A DNA stretch of 64,000 bases from Cavia porcellus (taxonomy: Eukaryota; Chordata; Mammalia; Rodentia; Caviidae), in the NCBI RefSeq assembly GCF_034190915.1, contig NW_026947484.1, positions 69,643,482 through 69,707,481 of the forward strand, given 5' to 3'. The notes below the pieces were generated by a model, which saw only the letters and a program-made list of their open reading frames with translations, was not told the DNA's origin and did not search any database. The first letter of the stretch is position 1. The number at the start of each line of letters is the position of its first letter. This document shows, piece by piece, positions 20,741 through 32,852 of the stretch. The position numbers were made by a program, and so were the translations under genes.

Positions 20741-21632
20741 AAGTGTTTATTGATACAATTCAGACTGACATAATAGTACATTCATTGTAGGGAATTTGTA
20801 TCTGTACATTATATATCTTGATTCTTCTGTTTTTCCCATTCCCTTCCCACCTTTTTTTTTTTTTTTTTTGTCTTTTTCCTTTTTATCGGTACCGGGGATC
20901 GAACTCACAACCGCCTGCTTGCAAGGCAGGCGCTTATGCCGCTGAGCTAAATCTCCAGCCCCCTTTTTTTTTTTTTTAAATAGGTACGTGGTATCAAACT
21001 CACAACCTCGTGCTTGCAAGGCAGGTGCTCATGCCACTGAGCTAAATCCCCAGCCCATCCCTTCCCACCTTTAACGTCTCTTCTCCTTCGTATTTACAAA
21101 AGTTTTGTTTCCATTCTTCCATTCATTTCTCATTTTTTCTTTTCCCTTCTTCCCACTTGTTCGCCTTCCCATGTGAACATTTTCTTGCTATTTCACAATG
21201 TCTGTTATGTGTTTTATATTAGAAAACCACATCTTCTTTATCCATCATCAGTTGATGGGCATTTGGGCTGCTGCCAAGATCTAGCTATTACAAGCTGTGC
21301 TCTTAAAGACACGGGTGTGCATGTATTACTGTAGGATGATGCTTTTAATTTTTTCTGGAACATGCCAAGAAGGGGAAGAGCTGGGTCAAATAGAATCTCT
21401 ACTTTTCATTTTCTTTGAGGAATCTCCATACTGATTTCCACAGTGGTTGCACCAGGCTACATTCCCACAAGAAAGGAAAAGGACTCTTTTTCTCACAGTG
21501 CCGCTAGCATTTGTCATTAATTGATTTCTTGATAATAGCCATGTTTCGGGCTGAGGTGGAATCTCAGTGTTATTTTAATTTGCATCTCTTGAATGACCAG
21601 TGATGTTGAACATTTTTTTCATATATTTAACA
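20741..21632 (-). mobile_element. 5'-truncated L1, 3' UTR and end of ORF2
   Basis: Starts with the antisense tail (gggaatttgtatctgtacat), then the pyrimidine tract, and then end-of-ORF2 phrases such as catcagttgatgggcatttg and ctccatactgatttccacag. Two tandem IDs sit in the 3' UTR. Confidence 0.85.
20852..21055 (-). repeat. Tandem pair of ID SINEs inside one target duplication
   Basis: The first unit (20852-20962) is near-consensus, and the second (20963-21055) is diverged with its own T-run. The pair as a whole is flanked by tcccttcccacctt at about 20840-20853 and 21058-21071, so it may have entered as a dimer or by one ID landing at the tail of another. Confidence 0.85.
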
Positions 21633-22245
21633 AATGGAAATTTTAGAAGAATTCAGTATACAAAATGAGTCAGTGTGCTCATATCAGAATGGAGATAACA
21701 AAAAAGAAACAGAATTTGACAGTTTACTAATGGAGAATGTCCCTTCTGAAAAAACAGGGAGGAAAAAGAGTAATACAATCAACCCAGGGAACAATACTAA
21801 AATGCATAATATTTATATCATTGGAGCTCCAGATACTACAAACAACTTGATTCTTACAGGTCTGAGAACTTAGATCAGGTGGACAAATTTCTTCCGGGTC
21901 ATAAACTACTTAACCTGAGCTATACCGCCTTTATTCAACACAGTTTAAATCTTTCCCAAGGGCAAAATTCTAGATCCATATGATTTCACTGGGGAATTCT
22001 TCCAAAAAGTTAAGATATAATTAATATAATGTGTACCCAAAAGAGAGAGAAACAGTTCCTGGTTCATTCTATGAGGCCAGGGTTATTCCAACGCTACAGA
22101 TAAACACATCACAAGAAAAACCCTATAATCAACACTGCTCATGGACATAAACGCAAAGTCTTCTATAGACTATTGACAAACACTACAATGTTCAATATAT
22201 TAACAACATATATCAGATAACATTCTACTAGAAAAAGCTGAGTAA
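21633..22245 (+). mobile_element. Old L1 fragments, possible ORF1 piece then ORF2
   Basis: 21633-21870 is open and ends with a HNIYIIGAPD-like string similar in pattern to the L1 ORF1 RRM. From 21960, tatgatttcactggggaattcttcc and cattctatgaggccagg are L1 ORF2 phrases. Strongly diverged. Confidence 0.55.
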
Positions 22246-23065
22246 ATATTTTCTTTTGTTCTCATGAACGGCTAATCATCTTCGTTTGCCTGGCTCATTT
22301 TGCTTTTCGGCTCCAGTTACAAGAATGTTATTTATGATATCTTTATGTCTCATTCTTCATTATTAATCTTGCACATTTTACTTGAATATTTTTAAGTTTT
22401 AATGAGTCCTTGAACACTCAAAGTTTTTAAGACAGTATCACTCTCCTCATAAATAGCTCAGTGTTTTTAACAGCTCTTTAAAATGTGTTGGCTTGCCCTT
22501 GACATGAAAGACAGTAATTAACAGAAGACAGAGGGCATTATTAAGTCATTTTGTAATGCTCGTTAAAATTCGAAGACAACGTTTTTATGAGTAGGACGGT
22601 TTTCTAGCTGGAGCTTGTGTAAGCGCAGTGCAGATGTGCAGAGGTGTCTGGTCGTGTCCAGTCCCGAGCCGCACAGGTGTCCTTGGCTCCATCACTGAGT
22701 CCCAGGGTTAGACAAGCGACAGAGTCTGCCGGCCGGGAGCTCAATGCAAACACACCTGTCCTTAGCTGATCTACCAGTTACGTTTTAAATGATGGACGCT
22801 TTTCTGATGATGCAAGTAATATGTACCCATTTGGGAAAGTCAAGGCACAGAAAGATACAGAAAACATTACAATCCCTTTTCCCAGAGGCAGCCCAGCTAA
22901 TGGCTTGGTGTTTCTTATCTATAACTATGCACATCTACTTGAGTCCTTTCTTGTTTATTTACTCAGGGTAACACATGGACATAATTAAACAAATATTAGA
23001 TTTTTTCCAAGTACAATTACTTTCTTACACAATTGTACTGTTTTATCATAGTGTTGTGTTTTGTG
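22246..23065. other. No gene or repeat recognised
   Basis: Unique AT-rich sequence with a short CpG-containing patch near 22620-22750. I see no exon signals that I would defend. Confidence 0.45.
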
Positions 23066-23070
23066 TTTTT

Positions 23071-23225
23071 TGTTTGCTTGTTTGTTTTTGAGTCAGGGTC
23101 TTACTACGAAGTTCAGGCTGGCCTTAAACTCATTTTGTAGCCCTCGTTGGCCTCAAACTCACAACAATCCTCCTGCTTCAGCATCCCATGGGTCGAGATT
23201 ACAGGCATGCACCACCACCCCTGGT
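23071..23225 (-). repeat. B1 SINE
   Basis: Antisense tttttgagtcagggtcttac with duplicated ggcctcaaactc and acaggcatgcaccacc. Confidence 0.9.
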
Positions 23226-23749
23226 ATGAACTGTTTGAAAGCTAGATATCTACAGATATTTTTAAATATAATGGCTGACTTTATTCAACAGAAGGATACT
23301 TTAAAATTTGAAGCAATTGTTAAAAACAAAATATTACAAAATTAAACCATTATCACTTAGAAGTAATGCTTACAAACACTCGATGAGCAGCTCTTCATGG
23401 GCAGGAGGGTTCACAGGTGGAAAACATAGAAGCTAGAGGACAGGAAGACAGGAGCGCCATAGTGCTATCAAATACCATCCTGTACACCACTGACAGTAAA
23501 AAGTATCGTGTACAATTTAATTAAATGCAATGAAAGGAAAGAAACTGAGTACTGTAGAAGAAATTGCTAACTCTCAGACAGATTTCATTTAAAAAAGACT
23601 TTATCTTTTAGTGGAGTTTTAGATCACAGCAAAACTCAGGGGAACTATAAGATTTATGTCTGTGTTTTGCCCCATACCTGCATTGTCTCCCACCTGGGAC
23701 AAATTTTTCTTCACCAGCAGATATTTTGGTTAATGAATAGCGTTTGAAC
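23226..23749. other. No gene or repeat recognised
   Basis: AT-rich unique stretch. Nothing beyond short chance open frames. Confidence 0.45.
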
Positions 23750-23920
23750 GCTGGTGTGGTGGTGCACACCTATAATTCCAGCCCTCTAGGAGGGTGAGGC
23801 AGGAAGATCACAGGGTGGAGCCATCCTGAGCAAGCTAGAAAATTAGACCCTTTCAAAAAATGTATTTTAAAAGATGATAAGATGTAGCTGGGGCAAAGGT
23901 CCTGTATTCAATCCTCAGTG

Positions 23921-23958
<38 letters not shown>

Positions 23959-24090
23959 AGTGAGCCAGGCATGATGATGCACACCTGTAATCCCAGCACT
24001 TGGGAGGGTGAGGCAGGAGGATCCCCTCAAGTCTGAGGCCAGCCTGGGCTACCTAGTGAGACTCTGTCTCAAAACCAAGCCAAAGCAAAC
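23750..24090 (+). repeat. SINE cluster: B1, ID fragment, (CA)n, B1
   Basis: A B1 occupies 23750-23861. An ID remnant with gtattcaatcctcagtggc runs at 23875-23922 and changes directly into (CA)17 at 23922-23956. A second B1 starts at 23965 and ends tgtctcaaaac near 24075. All are on the plus strand. Confidence 0.85.
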
Positions 24091-24324
24091 AAAACCAAAC
24101 CTGAATGTCAAAAAGGAAAGAACCTAAAGAATTTTATGTGGCTTAGATATTTCAATTTTAGACCATATTGACTGAAATTAACACAACACTCTTACACATT
24201 TTTCTGCTTGTCTCTCAGTTTTGTTAATTATTTTTACTTAGTCAATTTTAAAATATTATATTGCCTCTCATTATAATCTTTAAATTTATTTAGTCTTAGT
24301 CTTAGGTGAATGAAATGCTTATAT

Positions 24325-24463
24325 TTTTCTTTCTTTCTCTCTTTCTCTGAGTGGGGGCTCTAGCTATGTTACTGTGCTGCCCAGGCTCACCTTGAACTAG
24401 AGACCTTCCCTCCTCAGCCTCCTAAGTGTCTGGGACTGCAGGCCTACAGCGCCAGGCCCAGCT
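24325..24463 (-). repeat. B1 SINE, diverged
   Basis: A (TTTC)n-like tail region, then ctctagctatgttac and ctcagcctcctaagtgtctgg. Confidence 0.75.
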
Positions 24464-25327
24464 TGTCTGTCTCCTCTGTTCTAGAGATCTCTTTTCTAAG
24501 GCTCCTTTCCTCAACTGCCCTGGGTTAAATCCTCTGTACAGAGATAAATAAGTAAATGTAAAGCATACCTAGGGAATTCAGGTTATTTTACTAGAGACTG
24601 CTGCTAAACTGTGTCCTTGTTAATTAACTGACAGTCACGTTTATCTGGGAGATACAACAGCTGTCTAAAAGCCACGAGGGCAAATGTCGCATGCTGACGG
24701 GGACAGAGCAGAAAAACCCACGGGACAAGTGCACAGTCTTGGGGTGTGCCTTCCACTGCTCCACACCCCCTCTCCCCTTCTCCCTGGGCCACTCCAGCGG
24801 GCCTTACGTGTCCTCCTGCCTCAGCTTCCTGGCAGCTGGGATGGCAGGTGTGTGCCCTTGCGTCCCACACGGGTCATAAATTCCTTCCTTACCTGAGTCA
24901 GCCTTGCGTTTTTCAGCCCAGGTAACAGCCGCAGCCCCATCAGATAAGATCTTTCCCCTCTGTCCCCGTCTGCAGAGCTGGAACGCCGCTGACGCATGCT
25001 AGGGTGTTGATTGCTGAGCATTAAATCTGTTACCACGTCTTCCCTGGGTTCTGCGAACCTTTTCAGTATCGGATTGGGGCTGTGCATCAACTCGAGAAAT
25101 GTGGAGATTTGTACATATTTCTGAAACATTATTTAGTTTTTATACTTTTATCTCTTCCATTTTCACCTCCTGGGAAACTGTTCTTTCCAAGTGAGGCTAA
25201 GACCTGCCTTCTAAATCATTTATCTTTTCCTTCAGAATTCCATTTCACTTTCTTCAGTGTATTTCTTCCAAAAAATAGCACTTTCAAGAACCACCAGGTT
25301 TAAAAATTATTGATTGAATTTTCATTT
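24464..25327. other. No gene recognised
   Basis: Moderate GC in the middle (24690-24880). A short B1-like phrase (gcctcagcttcctggcagctggg) appears near 24815, but the rest is unique. Opposed short open frames exist without splice support. Confidence 0.4.
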
Positions 25328-25490
25328 ATTATTTTATTTTTTATTTTGTCTTTTTGAGACAGGGTCTCACTATGCAGTTCAGGCTGGCCTGAACTCACTT
25401 TGTAGCCCACCTGGTCTGTCTCAGGGATCCTCTTGCCTCAGTCTCCTGAGTGCTGTGATTACAGGCATGTGCCAAAACCCCCAGCCTCTC
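25328..25490 (-). repeat. B1 SINE
   Basis: tttgtctttttgagacaggg, duplicated gttcaggctggcctgaactc, acaggcatgtgcc. Confidence 0.9.
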
Positions 25491-25768
25491 TCCTTTTAAT
25501 TTAAAGGAACCACACTATTCTCTTTGGCATCTCTAAATGCCAGCATCTTTATTCTTGTGTCCTGGAGCCATTATTAAATCAGATTACTTAAATACAAGCA
25601 CTGTGGTACATAGTAACTCTGGTAGCTAGATGAACAGTAAATAATTCTCAGGCAGATGGTATGTGCAGTGTGGATATTCTGGGTAAACCAATTATCCTTT
25701 CCTCAGGCAGAGTGGTACCGAATGGTGTGTGATTGCTCAAAATATGACTCTATTTAAAAACCCACAAA

Positions 25769-25910
25769 TTGCTGGGCACGGTGGTGCACCTCTGTAATTC
25801 TGACACTCAAGAGGCTGAGGCAGGAAGATTGCCAGAAGTACACAAGCAGCCTGGGCTACATGGTGAGTTCAAGGCAGCCTGAACTACAGAGTGAGACCTT
25901 GTCTCATAAA
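25769..25910 (+). repeat. B1 SINE
   Basis: gctgggcacggtggtgcacc through the duplicated aggcagcctgaactacagag to tgtctcataaaa. Confidence 0.9.
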
Positions 25911-26447
25911 AACTAGAAATCAGATAAAATAAAGGCTCATGAATCATTCTTGGGGTTTTCTGGTTAATATTTTTGGAACACTGGTGACATGGCCTTGGGT
26001 GGGGGAGAGGACTACTGCAGATGGATCTTGACATTGTTTAGTTCAATAGTCTGAGGGTTTCAGTATTTTGTCTGAATGCTATTCACACATGACCTAGTAG
26101 TGTATAAGACTTTTCCTTATCTGAAGAGAAAAGGAAAGCATACTACAATTACTTCCTAGGGTGCTTTTATCTAGATTGTTTATTATTTTCCTAGTTGCTA
26201 AGTTTCTAATTACTTAGTTTCGTATCTATTTACTGATATTTTATACTCAGACTCTCCCCGATTGGTGAGTGACTCTCAGGAGTTCTGGGTTTGTCACTTA
26301 CCGGACAGATGTCTCCCCTCCAGACCCGCTGGGAAAGGTGGCTCCTTCACCTTTGGCACAGATCTCACGAGGTCATCTGGTGGCTCCCCAGGCCCGACAT
26401 GGCAAACCGCTATTCATCTTTTTTTGTGCAGCTTCCTCCTCCGCTGC
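25911..26447. other. No gene recognised
   Basis: AT-rich first half, GC-richer second half (26240-26440). Nothing identified. Confidence 0.4.
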
Positions 26448-26630
26448 CCCACCCCTAGGGATTGAACCCGGGCCTTTGCACTGAGCTATACGCACACCCA
26501 GGCCTCTTTCAATTTTTTATTTTTAAGATAGGTTCTTGCTGAGTCTCTAGCTGCCCAGGCTGATCTCAAGTCCCCCTGCCTCAGCCTCCCAGAGTGCTGG
26601 GGTCACAGTTGGGAGCCAGCACAGGCCCTG
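26448..26630 (-). repeat. ID fragment followed by B1
   Basis: Antisense ID (ctagggattgaacccgggcc, actgagctatac) at 26448-26503, then an antisense B1 (agataggttcttgctgagtc, gcctcagcctcccagagtgc) at 26515-26630. Confidence 0.75.
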
Positions 26631-27244
26631 CTTCAGCAGACCCGGGATGAGAACTGGGTATCTCGAATTCCTCCAAATGCTGAACGCTTGTGTAATCTCA
26701 CTTCTAGCTGTATTGGATATTTCTAGATTGGAAACAATTTTCCCTCAGGATTTCGGTGCCATTCAACTTTCAGCTTCTAGCTACCAATAATGCTACTGAG
26801 ATGTCCCTGCTTTTCTGATTCTTTGGTTTTTGTGCAGTGTTTTGATCTTGCAAATGTGTAGGGACTTTTTTTTTTTTATCCGTGCCACTGTCCTGGAAAT
26901 CCACAGAAGCTTGAATCTCTTTTTGTCTTTGACTATATCTCAGCCTGGGAATTTAGGCTCTGGTATTCTGGGAAATTTTTGTGAATCGGTTTTGTGATAA
27001 TACACTTCGTTCTGTCTTTTCATCTGAGAACTCTTGGCTAGGTCGCCTCCTTTTCTTGGTGTTTCTGTCCCATTTTTCATCTCATTGCCTTTTTGTCCTA
27101 CTTTATAAAAGATACTTTTCAATTTTGTCTTCCAATTATTCTGCTGCACTTTTAAAAATATCTGCTATCACACTTTTTACTTTTAGTAGCTTTTGTTTAT
27201 TCTCAAAATACTTCTTTCCAAAAATGGAAACAAAGCTTTTGCAA
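26631..27244. other. No gene or repeat recognised
   Basis: AT-rich unique sequence, including a T-run at 26868-26877. Confidence 0.45.
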
Positions 27245-27395
27245 GTAAGAAGGGGAAGAAAGATTGAAGGGAGGGAGGGGGAATGGGGAAAAAGAAAAGA
27301 ATCAAGATATATGTCATGTAGGTACAAATTCCCTATAATGAATGTGATCATTATGTGTACCTAAAATGTATCAATAAATAATTTAAAACATTTCC
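27245..27395 (+). mobile_element. L1 3' end only, gtacaaattc lineage
   Basis: A purine tract (gggagggagggggaatgggg), then taggtacaaattccctataa and aatgtatcaataaataattt. A very short 5'-truncated insertion. Confidence 0.75.
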
Positions 27396-27591
27396 CTTCT
27401 AAAAAGACAATCCTATCTATTAGTGCAATGTATTCTTAGTTTTGTAAGGGTAGGAATGACTTCTATTTTTTAACTCTGTATATTTAAGATGTATTACATG
27501 ATGTTTTGACATAGATAAACAGCAGAATGATTAGCATAGTCAAAGAATTTAAGGTAGCCATCATCTAACATAGTTATGTTTTTATTTATTT

Positions 27592-27755
27592 TTATTTTAT
27601 GTATTTAGTCTTTTTGAGACAGGGTCTCACTATTTAGTTCAGGCTAGCCTTGAACTCACTTTGTAGCCCAGGCTGGCCTCATTCGAACTCACAGTGATCC
27701 TCCTACCTCAGCCTTCCAAGTGCTGGGATATAGGCCTGCGCCACCATGCCTGGCC
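27592..27755 (-). repeat. B1 SINE
   Basis: agtctttttgagacagggtc, both copies of the duplicated segment, gcgccaccatgcctggcc. Confidence 0.92.
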
Positions 27756-27904
27756 ATAGTTACATTTTAAATAGTGGAAAAGAGCATTTACAACTTGGTC
27801 TCTTAGAGAACTTCCGGTATGTAACAAAGCTGTCATTACCATGTCCGTTATTAGATCTCCGCATTCATTCAGCCTAAGTGACCGCAGCTTTGTAACCTGT
27901 GACC

Positions 27905-28273
27905 TGTTGGAGCCGCTGAAGCTGGATACATGTGCAGGGCTGTGGTGTGGCTTGGAGACACCTCAGGGGGCAGGATAGGCCACAGCTAAGGCCACCTGGA
28001 GACCTTCTAGATAGTTTTCCTTAATTAGCATCATCTGTCCCTCTGAGGGGTCCTTGAGCCCCTCCCAAGGTCTTGCTCAGGTTTCCTCCATTGTCCACTC
28101 AACCCCTTGCTTGTTCTGATTAAATACGGGCTGCCCAGGGCTGGTAGGGTTACAAGCTCTGCCGAGGATCTCACTCCTCCTGCAGCCCTGAAGACCATGC
28201 GGTGTGTCTCATTACTTTGGGCCTTCACTGTGCCCCCATTTGGGGGCTGTGGGTCTAGGCACAGAGCCCAACA
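27905..28273 (+). mobile_element. Solo class II (ERVK-like) LTR
   Basis: 369 bp from TGTTGGAGCC to GAGCCCAACA, flanked by gtgacc at 27899-27904 and 28274-28279. TG..CA ends and a six-base duplication are typical of class II retroviruses. A TATA-like ttaaatac lies near 28120. It shares only its termini with the other LTRs in the window, so it is a separate family. Confidence 0.85.
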
Positions 28274-28339
28274 GTGACCTCCATTTCCTCATTTCCCTCC
28301 ACTCCTGAGCCAAGGTAAGCTGTGCGAGCTGCCGATATC

Positions 28340-28500
28340 AACTCCTTATCAGACATACAGTTTACAAACATCTCTCCATCTATCGGCTGCTTTTCCGTTT
28401 GTATGAAGCTTTTTGCTTGATGTCGTCCCACAAGAGTTTCTTTCTGGAAAACTCTCTTCCTGCTCTGCTGTATCCTTCACAATGTTTCCTGAAATACCTG
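28340..28500 (-). mobile_element. Old L1 ORF2 fragment
   Basis: Antisense ccttatcagacatacagttt and gaagctttttgcttgatgt are L1 ORF2 end-region phrases. Confidence 0.6.
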
Positions 28501-29344
28501 GCTGCCCTTGGCTGTTGGCTCATATTTAAGATTTGCACACTGAAACACTAAATGGTGCTCTGTGTGACAGGTTCTCACTGGAGAGTTCGCGCCTGCCTCC
28601 TCCTCCTCTTGGTAGCTCTGGGTTGGGAGCTCAGAGCAGTGGGGAAAGCCCTCGTGTTCTGGGAGTCTAATAAAGGCAGGAGCGGTGATTCCAGGAATGT
28701 CAGTGAATTTCTCTGCCTTCCGTTGTGCTTAATGTATCCTAGAGACTATTCTCATTTTTAAGGAAATGCTTTCATGGAAATACACAAAAAAGCGCAGAGA
28801 TCACAAGTGCATAATTCAACAGACACGTGCACAGTGGATGTGGCGGGGACGCTCAGCCAGGCGGAGACGGAGGACACAACCAGCCCACGGCCACCCGGGT
28901 GCGGTCCTCGCTACCGCCCCTGCCCAGCAACGGGCTAGATAGCATCAGGATGGATGAATTTGTTTTAATCACATACACAAATATATAATTTCACTTTGTG
29001 TTGGCTTATTCCATTCAGCGTGTTTACTGAGACTTACTGATATTGCTCTGTGTAGCGGTTTATTTTCACGGCTTTATCAGGAATTCTGTGCCAGCACAAC
29101 CTACTTACCCTCCTTGCTATTGAAGGATAGTTGAGTTAGAATCAAAGAATTTTGCCCCCATATTTCAAGCCCTGTGTCAAAATCTTTATGTGTGTTATTT
29201 ATTCTTATAATCCCGAGTGGGAGCTATTATGTATTAATCCCCCACTTAATAAACAAATATTTATTTTGAACTTATGTAGCAGGCATTTTTCTGTGTATTG
29301 GGTGTAACCAGCTAAATGAAATGAATAGAACTCTATGAGGAGTT
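28501..29344. other. No gene recognised
   Basis: Mixed composition with a small CpG-containing patch at 28840-28930. A few short open frames but no defensible exon. Confidence 0.4.
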
Positions 29345-29468
29345 CTGCCGGGCGTGGAGGCCCACACGGGTAATCCCAGCACTTGGGAGGCTGAAGCAGG
29401 AGGATCACTGTGAGCTCAAGGCCAGTGTGGGCTAGGTAGAGAGAGCCTGTCTCAAAACAAACAAAAAC
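29345..29468 (+). repeat. B1 SINE
   Basis: gccgggcgtggaggcccaca, aatcccagcacttgggagg, ending tgtctcaaaac. No internal duplication. Confidence 0.9.
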
Positions 29469-29656
29469 TATTGGAAAATGCAGGTTTATGCAGAGTTGCA
29501 TAAAGCAGACAAAAATCTATGACACCCTGGAACTTATGTCCTATAAATAAAATGTGTAATTTATTACAAGGCAAATGTTACTGGGAAACGCTTGGGTGAA
29601 GGAGGCCATCTGTGGTTTTAGACGCTGCCGCCGGAAGATGTCACTGAGAAAAAGGC

Positions 29657-29752
29657 TTCGGGGCTGGGGATTTAGCTCAATGGCATAAGCACCTGCCTTG
29701 CAAGCAGGCAGTCGTGAGTTCGATCCCTGGTACCAATAAAAACCAAAAAAGA

Positions 29753-29784
<32 letters not shown>
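29657..29784 (+). repeat. Full-length ID SINE with long A-tail
   Basis: Near-consensus body with B-box gttcgatcc, tail gacaaaaaa extending to about 30 A. The long tail suggests a young copy. Confidence 0.95.
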
Positions 29785-29786
<2 letters not shown>

Positions 29787-30082
29787 AAATGACCTCAACT
29801 TGAAGTTTAAAGAAGTGAGGGGAAAACCATGCAACCATCTACACAAATGGTGTTTTAGCATAGGCAGAATTGATCCTGTTAACTCCTTCCAGAAACCAGC
29901 TAAGGAGACATTAGGTAGCGCACAAGTCTCCCGCTGAAGTTGGTTCCCAGGTTCTTCTCATGATGGACAAAGAATTGGAGAAAATAAGAGAAAAACAGTA
30001 GCAACATTTACTTGAAAAAATAAAGAATGAGGGAGAAACTGACTTTGCCAGGTTGAGTTTGGGCTGAATGAAAGAGGAAAAA

Positions 30083-30234
30083 GTGCTTAGTGTAATGGCA
30101 CACAACTGAAATTCCAGCACTTGGGAGGCTGAAGCAGGAGGATCTCTGTGAGTTTCAGGCCAGCCTAGACTACCAAGTGAGTTCGAGGCCAGCCTGAACT
30201 GCATAGTAAAACTGTCTCAAAAGACAAAATAAAT
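30083..30234 (+). repeat. B1 SINE
   Basis: tagtgtaatggcacacaact, duplicated segment, A-rich end. Short repeats aaaagtgc flank it at about 30075 and 30239. Confidence 0.9.
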
Positions 30235-30241
30235 AAATAAA

Positions 30242-30996
30242 AGTGCGCCCTGGGGGATATAGGGTGCCTGTCATGAGGAAAGCTAAGGTAGCAAATTTCA
30301 TGGCCCCTGTGTCCTTAGATGCCATCAGAATCTGAGGAAGCCCTGAGAAGTCACACAGCCCTGCGGTGTGAGAGTCGGGGCTGGATCCCCAGCTCAGGCT
30401 GTGGCTCTCCTGTCTCAGTAGCTGGGGGATGGGTCCTGGCGGGATGTTGAATCTTGTGAGCAGCGAACACAGAATTCAATGCAGTTGAGAGTGAGGAAAG
30501 GCAACCTAGTTGGCATGAAGTTTAGGCAGTGGTGTGCTCAGAGTGCGCCCCTGTGGGCAGGAAATCGGGGTGAATGTGCTGAGCTTCAGAACTGAATGTG
30601 TTGGGCTGAGTCGCAGGAGCTTTCCGTTAGGTCTTTAGGAGCAGGACCTGAGGGGTGCTGAGTCCCACAGCTCTGTCTATCACTCAGGTCTTTTTCTACA
30701 TCTTACACTGCTACAGGGAACTGGGTATAGGAGATGCAGTGTGAATGCTCAAACATTTAATGAGCTCTGAGGGAAGAAAGGATGCACAGGTTATGCAGGA
30801 TGGTCTGGCATCTGAATGTCTTGGTTTGGGAGTTTGGAATCTCCTAAGGCTGGCCATAGGATCTTTGTTGTTTTTATCTGTCTCTGGATAGTGGGCATCA
30901 GGACACAGGTCAAGGGGCTTGGCCTGGGGAGTTGTTCAGGTTTAAAAGAGTGTGTGTGTTGGGGGGGGGGGATTCCATAGCACCAACTGGACTATC
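30242..30996. other. No gene recognised
   Basis: Unique, moderately GC-rich. A GT run followed by a ten-G run sits at 30950-30971. Confidence 0.45.
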
Positions 30997-31090
30997 ATTA
31001 TTTTTTTGTTTGTTTTTGGTACTAGGAATCAAACTCAGGACGGCGCACTTGCCAGGCAAGCACTGTGCCTCTGAGTTACCTCCCTGGCCC
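30997..31090 (-). repeat. ID-type SINE
   Basis: Antisense ggtactaggaatcaaactc, ccaggcaagcactg and ctgagttacctccctggcc. Confidence 0.8.
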
Positions 31091-31374
31091 TCTATCGCTA
31101 CTTTTATCTTCTGTTGTTCTCTGCATTTGATGGATGAGGAAAGTGAGATTTCGTTATGCCGGGGTGGTAAACCTGCAACGCGTGGCCTGTAGACCAGCAG
31201 CAGCGTAAGTGGGAGCTGGAAATGTAGGCTCAATGTGCAAACCCCACTCTGTGCAGCTGAATACCCCCTCAGTCTCAGGAAAAGGTTGGGGTGGTGCCCA
31301 TTAATTTTGGGAGGAGGTCCACTGGGCACTGAATCCTAAGCTGCATCTCCAATATTTTTCTTTAAATTATTCCT

Positions 31375-31487
31375 TTTTATTTTGAAACAGGGTCCTTCTA
31401 AGTTGGCCAAGCTGGGTTTTAACTTGTAATCCTCTTGCCCCGACCTCCCAGAGTGCTAGAGTTACAGTTGTGCACCGCCATGACTTT
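31375..31487 (-). repeat. B1 SINE, diverged
   Basis: ttgaaacagggtccttctaa, ccgacctcccagagtgctag. Confidence 0.8.
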
Positions 31488-31732
31488 CTATGCACATTAA
31501 AATTTGACAACAGCAAGTCTAAAAAAACTTCTATGATGTACCGTAATTGACACATACTAGTCAGGAAAATGATACTAGAAAAGTGTTGTAAGGAAATTTA
31601 TTTGGTAGCAAAAAGAGGGGAAGGGGAATAACTAGGAGAACATGATAATAATCCATAACTTTGAGGCTGAACAGCTGAAGTAGGTTCATGACAGTTAGGA
31701 CTAATAAACCTTCTTTTGAAAAAAAAAAAATT

Positions 31733-32001
31733 GAGCCAGGAGTGGTGGCTCATGCCTGTAATCCCAGAATTTGGAAGGTTGGGGCAGGAGGATCAGTGTA
31801 TGTGAGGCCAGCCTGGGCTACGTAGTAAGACTCTGAATCAAAAAAGAAAACAGAAACCTAGTGTGTCATTGCACACCCATAATTCCAGTTCTCAGGAGGC
31901 CGAGGCAAGAGGATCATTGTGACTTTGAGGATAGTCTGGGACAGATAGTGAGTTCAAGGCCAGCCTGAATTACACACCGAGATTCTCTGAAAACCAAAAA
32001 G
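31733..32001 (+). repeat. Two adjacent B1 SINEs
   Basis: The first, at 31733-31848, lacks the internal duplication. The second, at 31853-32001, has it (gtgagttcaaggccagcctg). An A-run of about ten precedes them. Confidence 0.88.
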
Positions 32002-32214
32002 GAAAGAACAAAGAATGGAGGCAAGGGATATTTAGTAAAGAAAAAACTATTTACAGAAGTTTGGCAAGAATTAGCTAACATATTAGTGAGTGAGAAGGGA
32101 CCACAGTACAGAAAGAGAACTGAATTAAGTGTGAGTAAAATATAAATAATTGGACCACTGTAGAAATAGGGAAGTAAGGATGGGGTGGCAATTTGGTCGT
32201 AATGATGCAGTATT

Positions 32215-32640
32215 TTACATACTTATTGCTGAGACAAAGAATCTGACACCTACAAGTTAAAGGAGGAAAGGTATATTTAGCTCACAGTTGTGGAAGTTTC
32301 GGTCCATAATCTGCTGGGTCCAAGAGAGGATGGCACATAGCAGAGGGCAATAGTTCACAGTGGTGGACTATAGCAGAAGCTACAAGAGCAAAAAGGGAGG
32401 GGCACATGAGCAGACTCTTTCTGTCCCTTATACCGTATATAGGGGACCCACCCCAGGGTGGATGCAGCACTCACACTCATAATTCCAGCATTGGACCATG
32501 AATCAGCCATAAATTCTAGTAGCCTGCCCCCATGCCTGCATGAGGCTTTGGGGGCCTTCATAACAGTCACATGGTGAGGAATCTCTGGCTAGAGATGCCT
32601 CAGGGCTGAATTAGTGAATTTTGAAATCATGTGGCTGGAG
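32215..32640 (+). repeat. Interspersed repeat of undetermined class
   Basis: Starts attgctgagacaaagaatct, with gtatatttagctcacagttg and ttccagcattggaccatg landmarks. The copy at 48465 shares the gagacaaa start, the catgg(c)agaggg core and the end cctcc.agg...gaggcttt. No coding content. Confidence 0.6.
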
Positions 32641-32680
32641 GCTGCCACTGAAGGAGGGCAGTTATTAAGACATTGGGGGA

Positions 32681-32838
32681 GCCGGGCGTGGTGGCTCATG
32701 CCTGTAATCCCAGCACTCAGGAAGCAGAGGTGGGAGGATCTTTGTGAGTTAGAGACTAGCCTCGGCTACAAAGTGAGCTCAAGGCCAGCCTGAACTGCAT
32801 AGCGAGACCCCATCTCAAAAAAAAAAAAAAAAAAAAAA
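32681..32838 (+). repeat. Young full-length B1 with 14-bp target duplication
   Basis: gccgggcgtggtggctcatg, duplicated segment, A-tail over 20. aagacattggggga flanks it exactly at 32667-32680 and 32839-32852. Confidence 0.95.
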
Positions 32839-32852
32839 AAGACATTGGGGGA

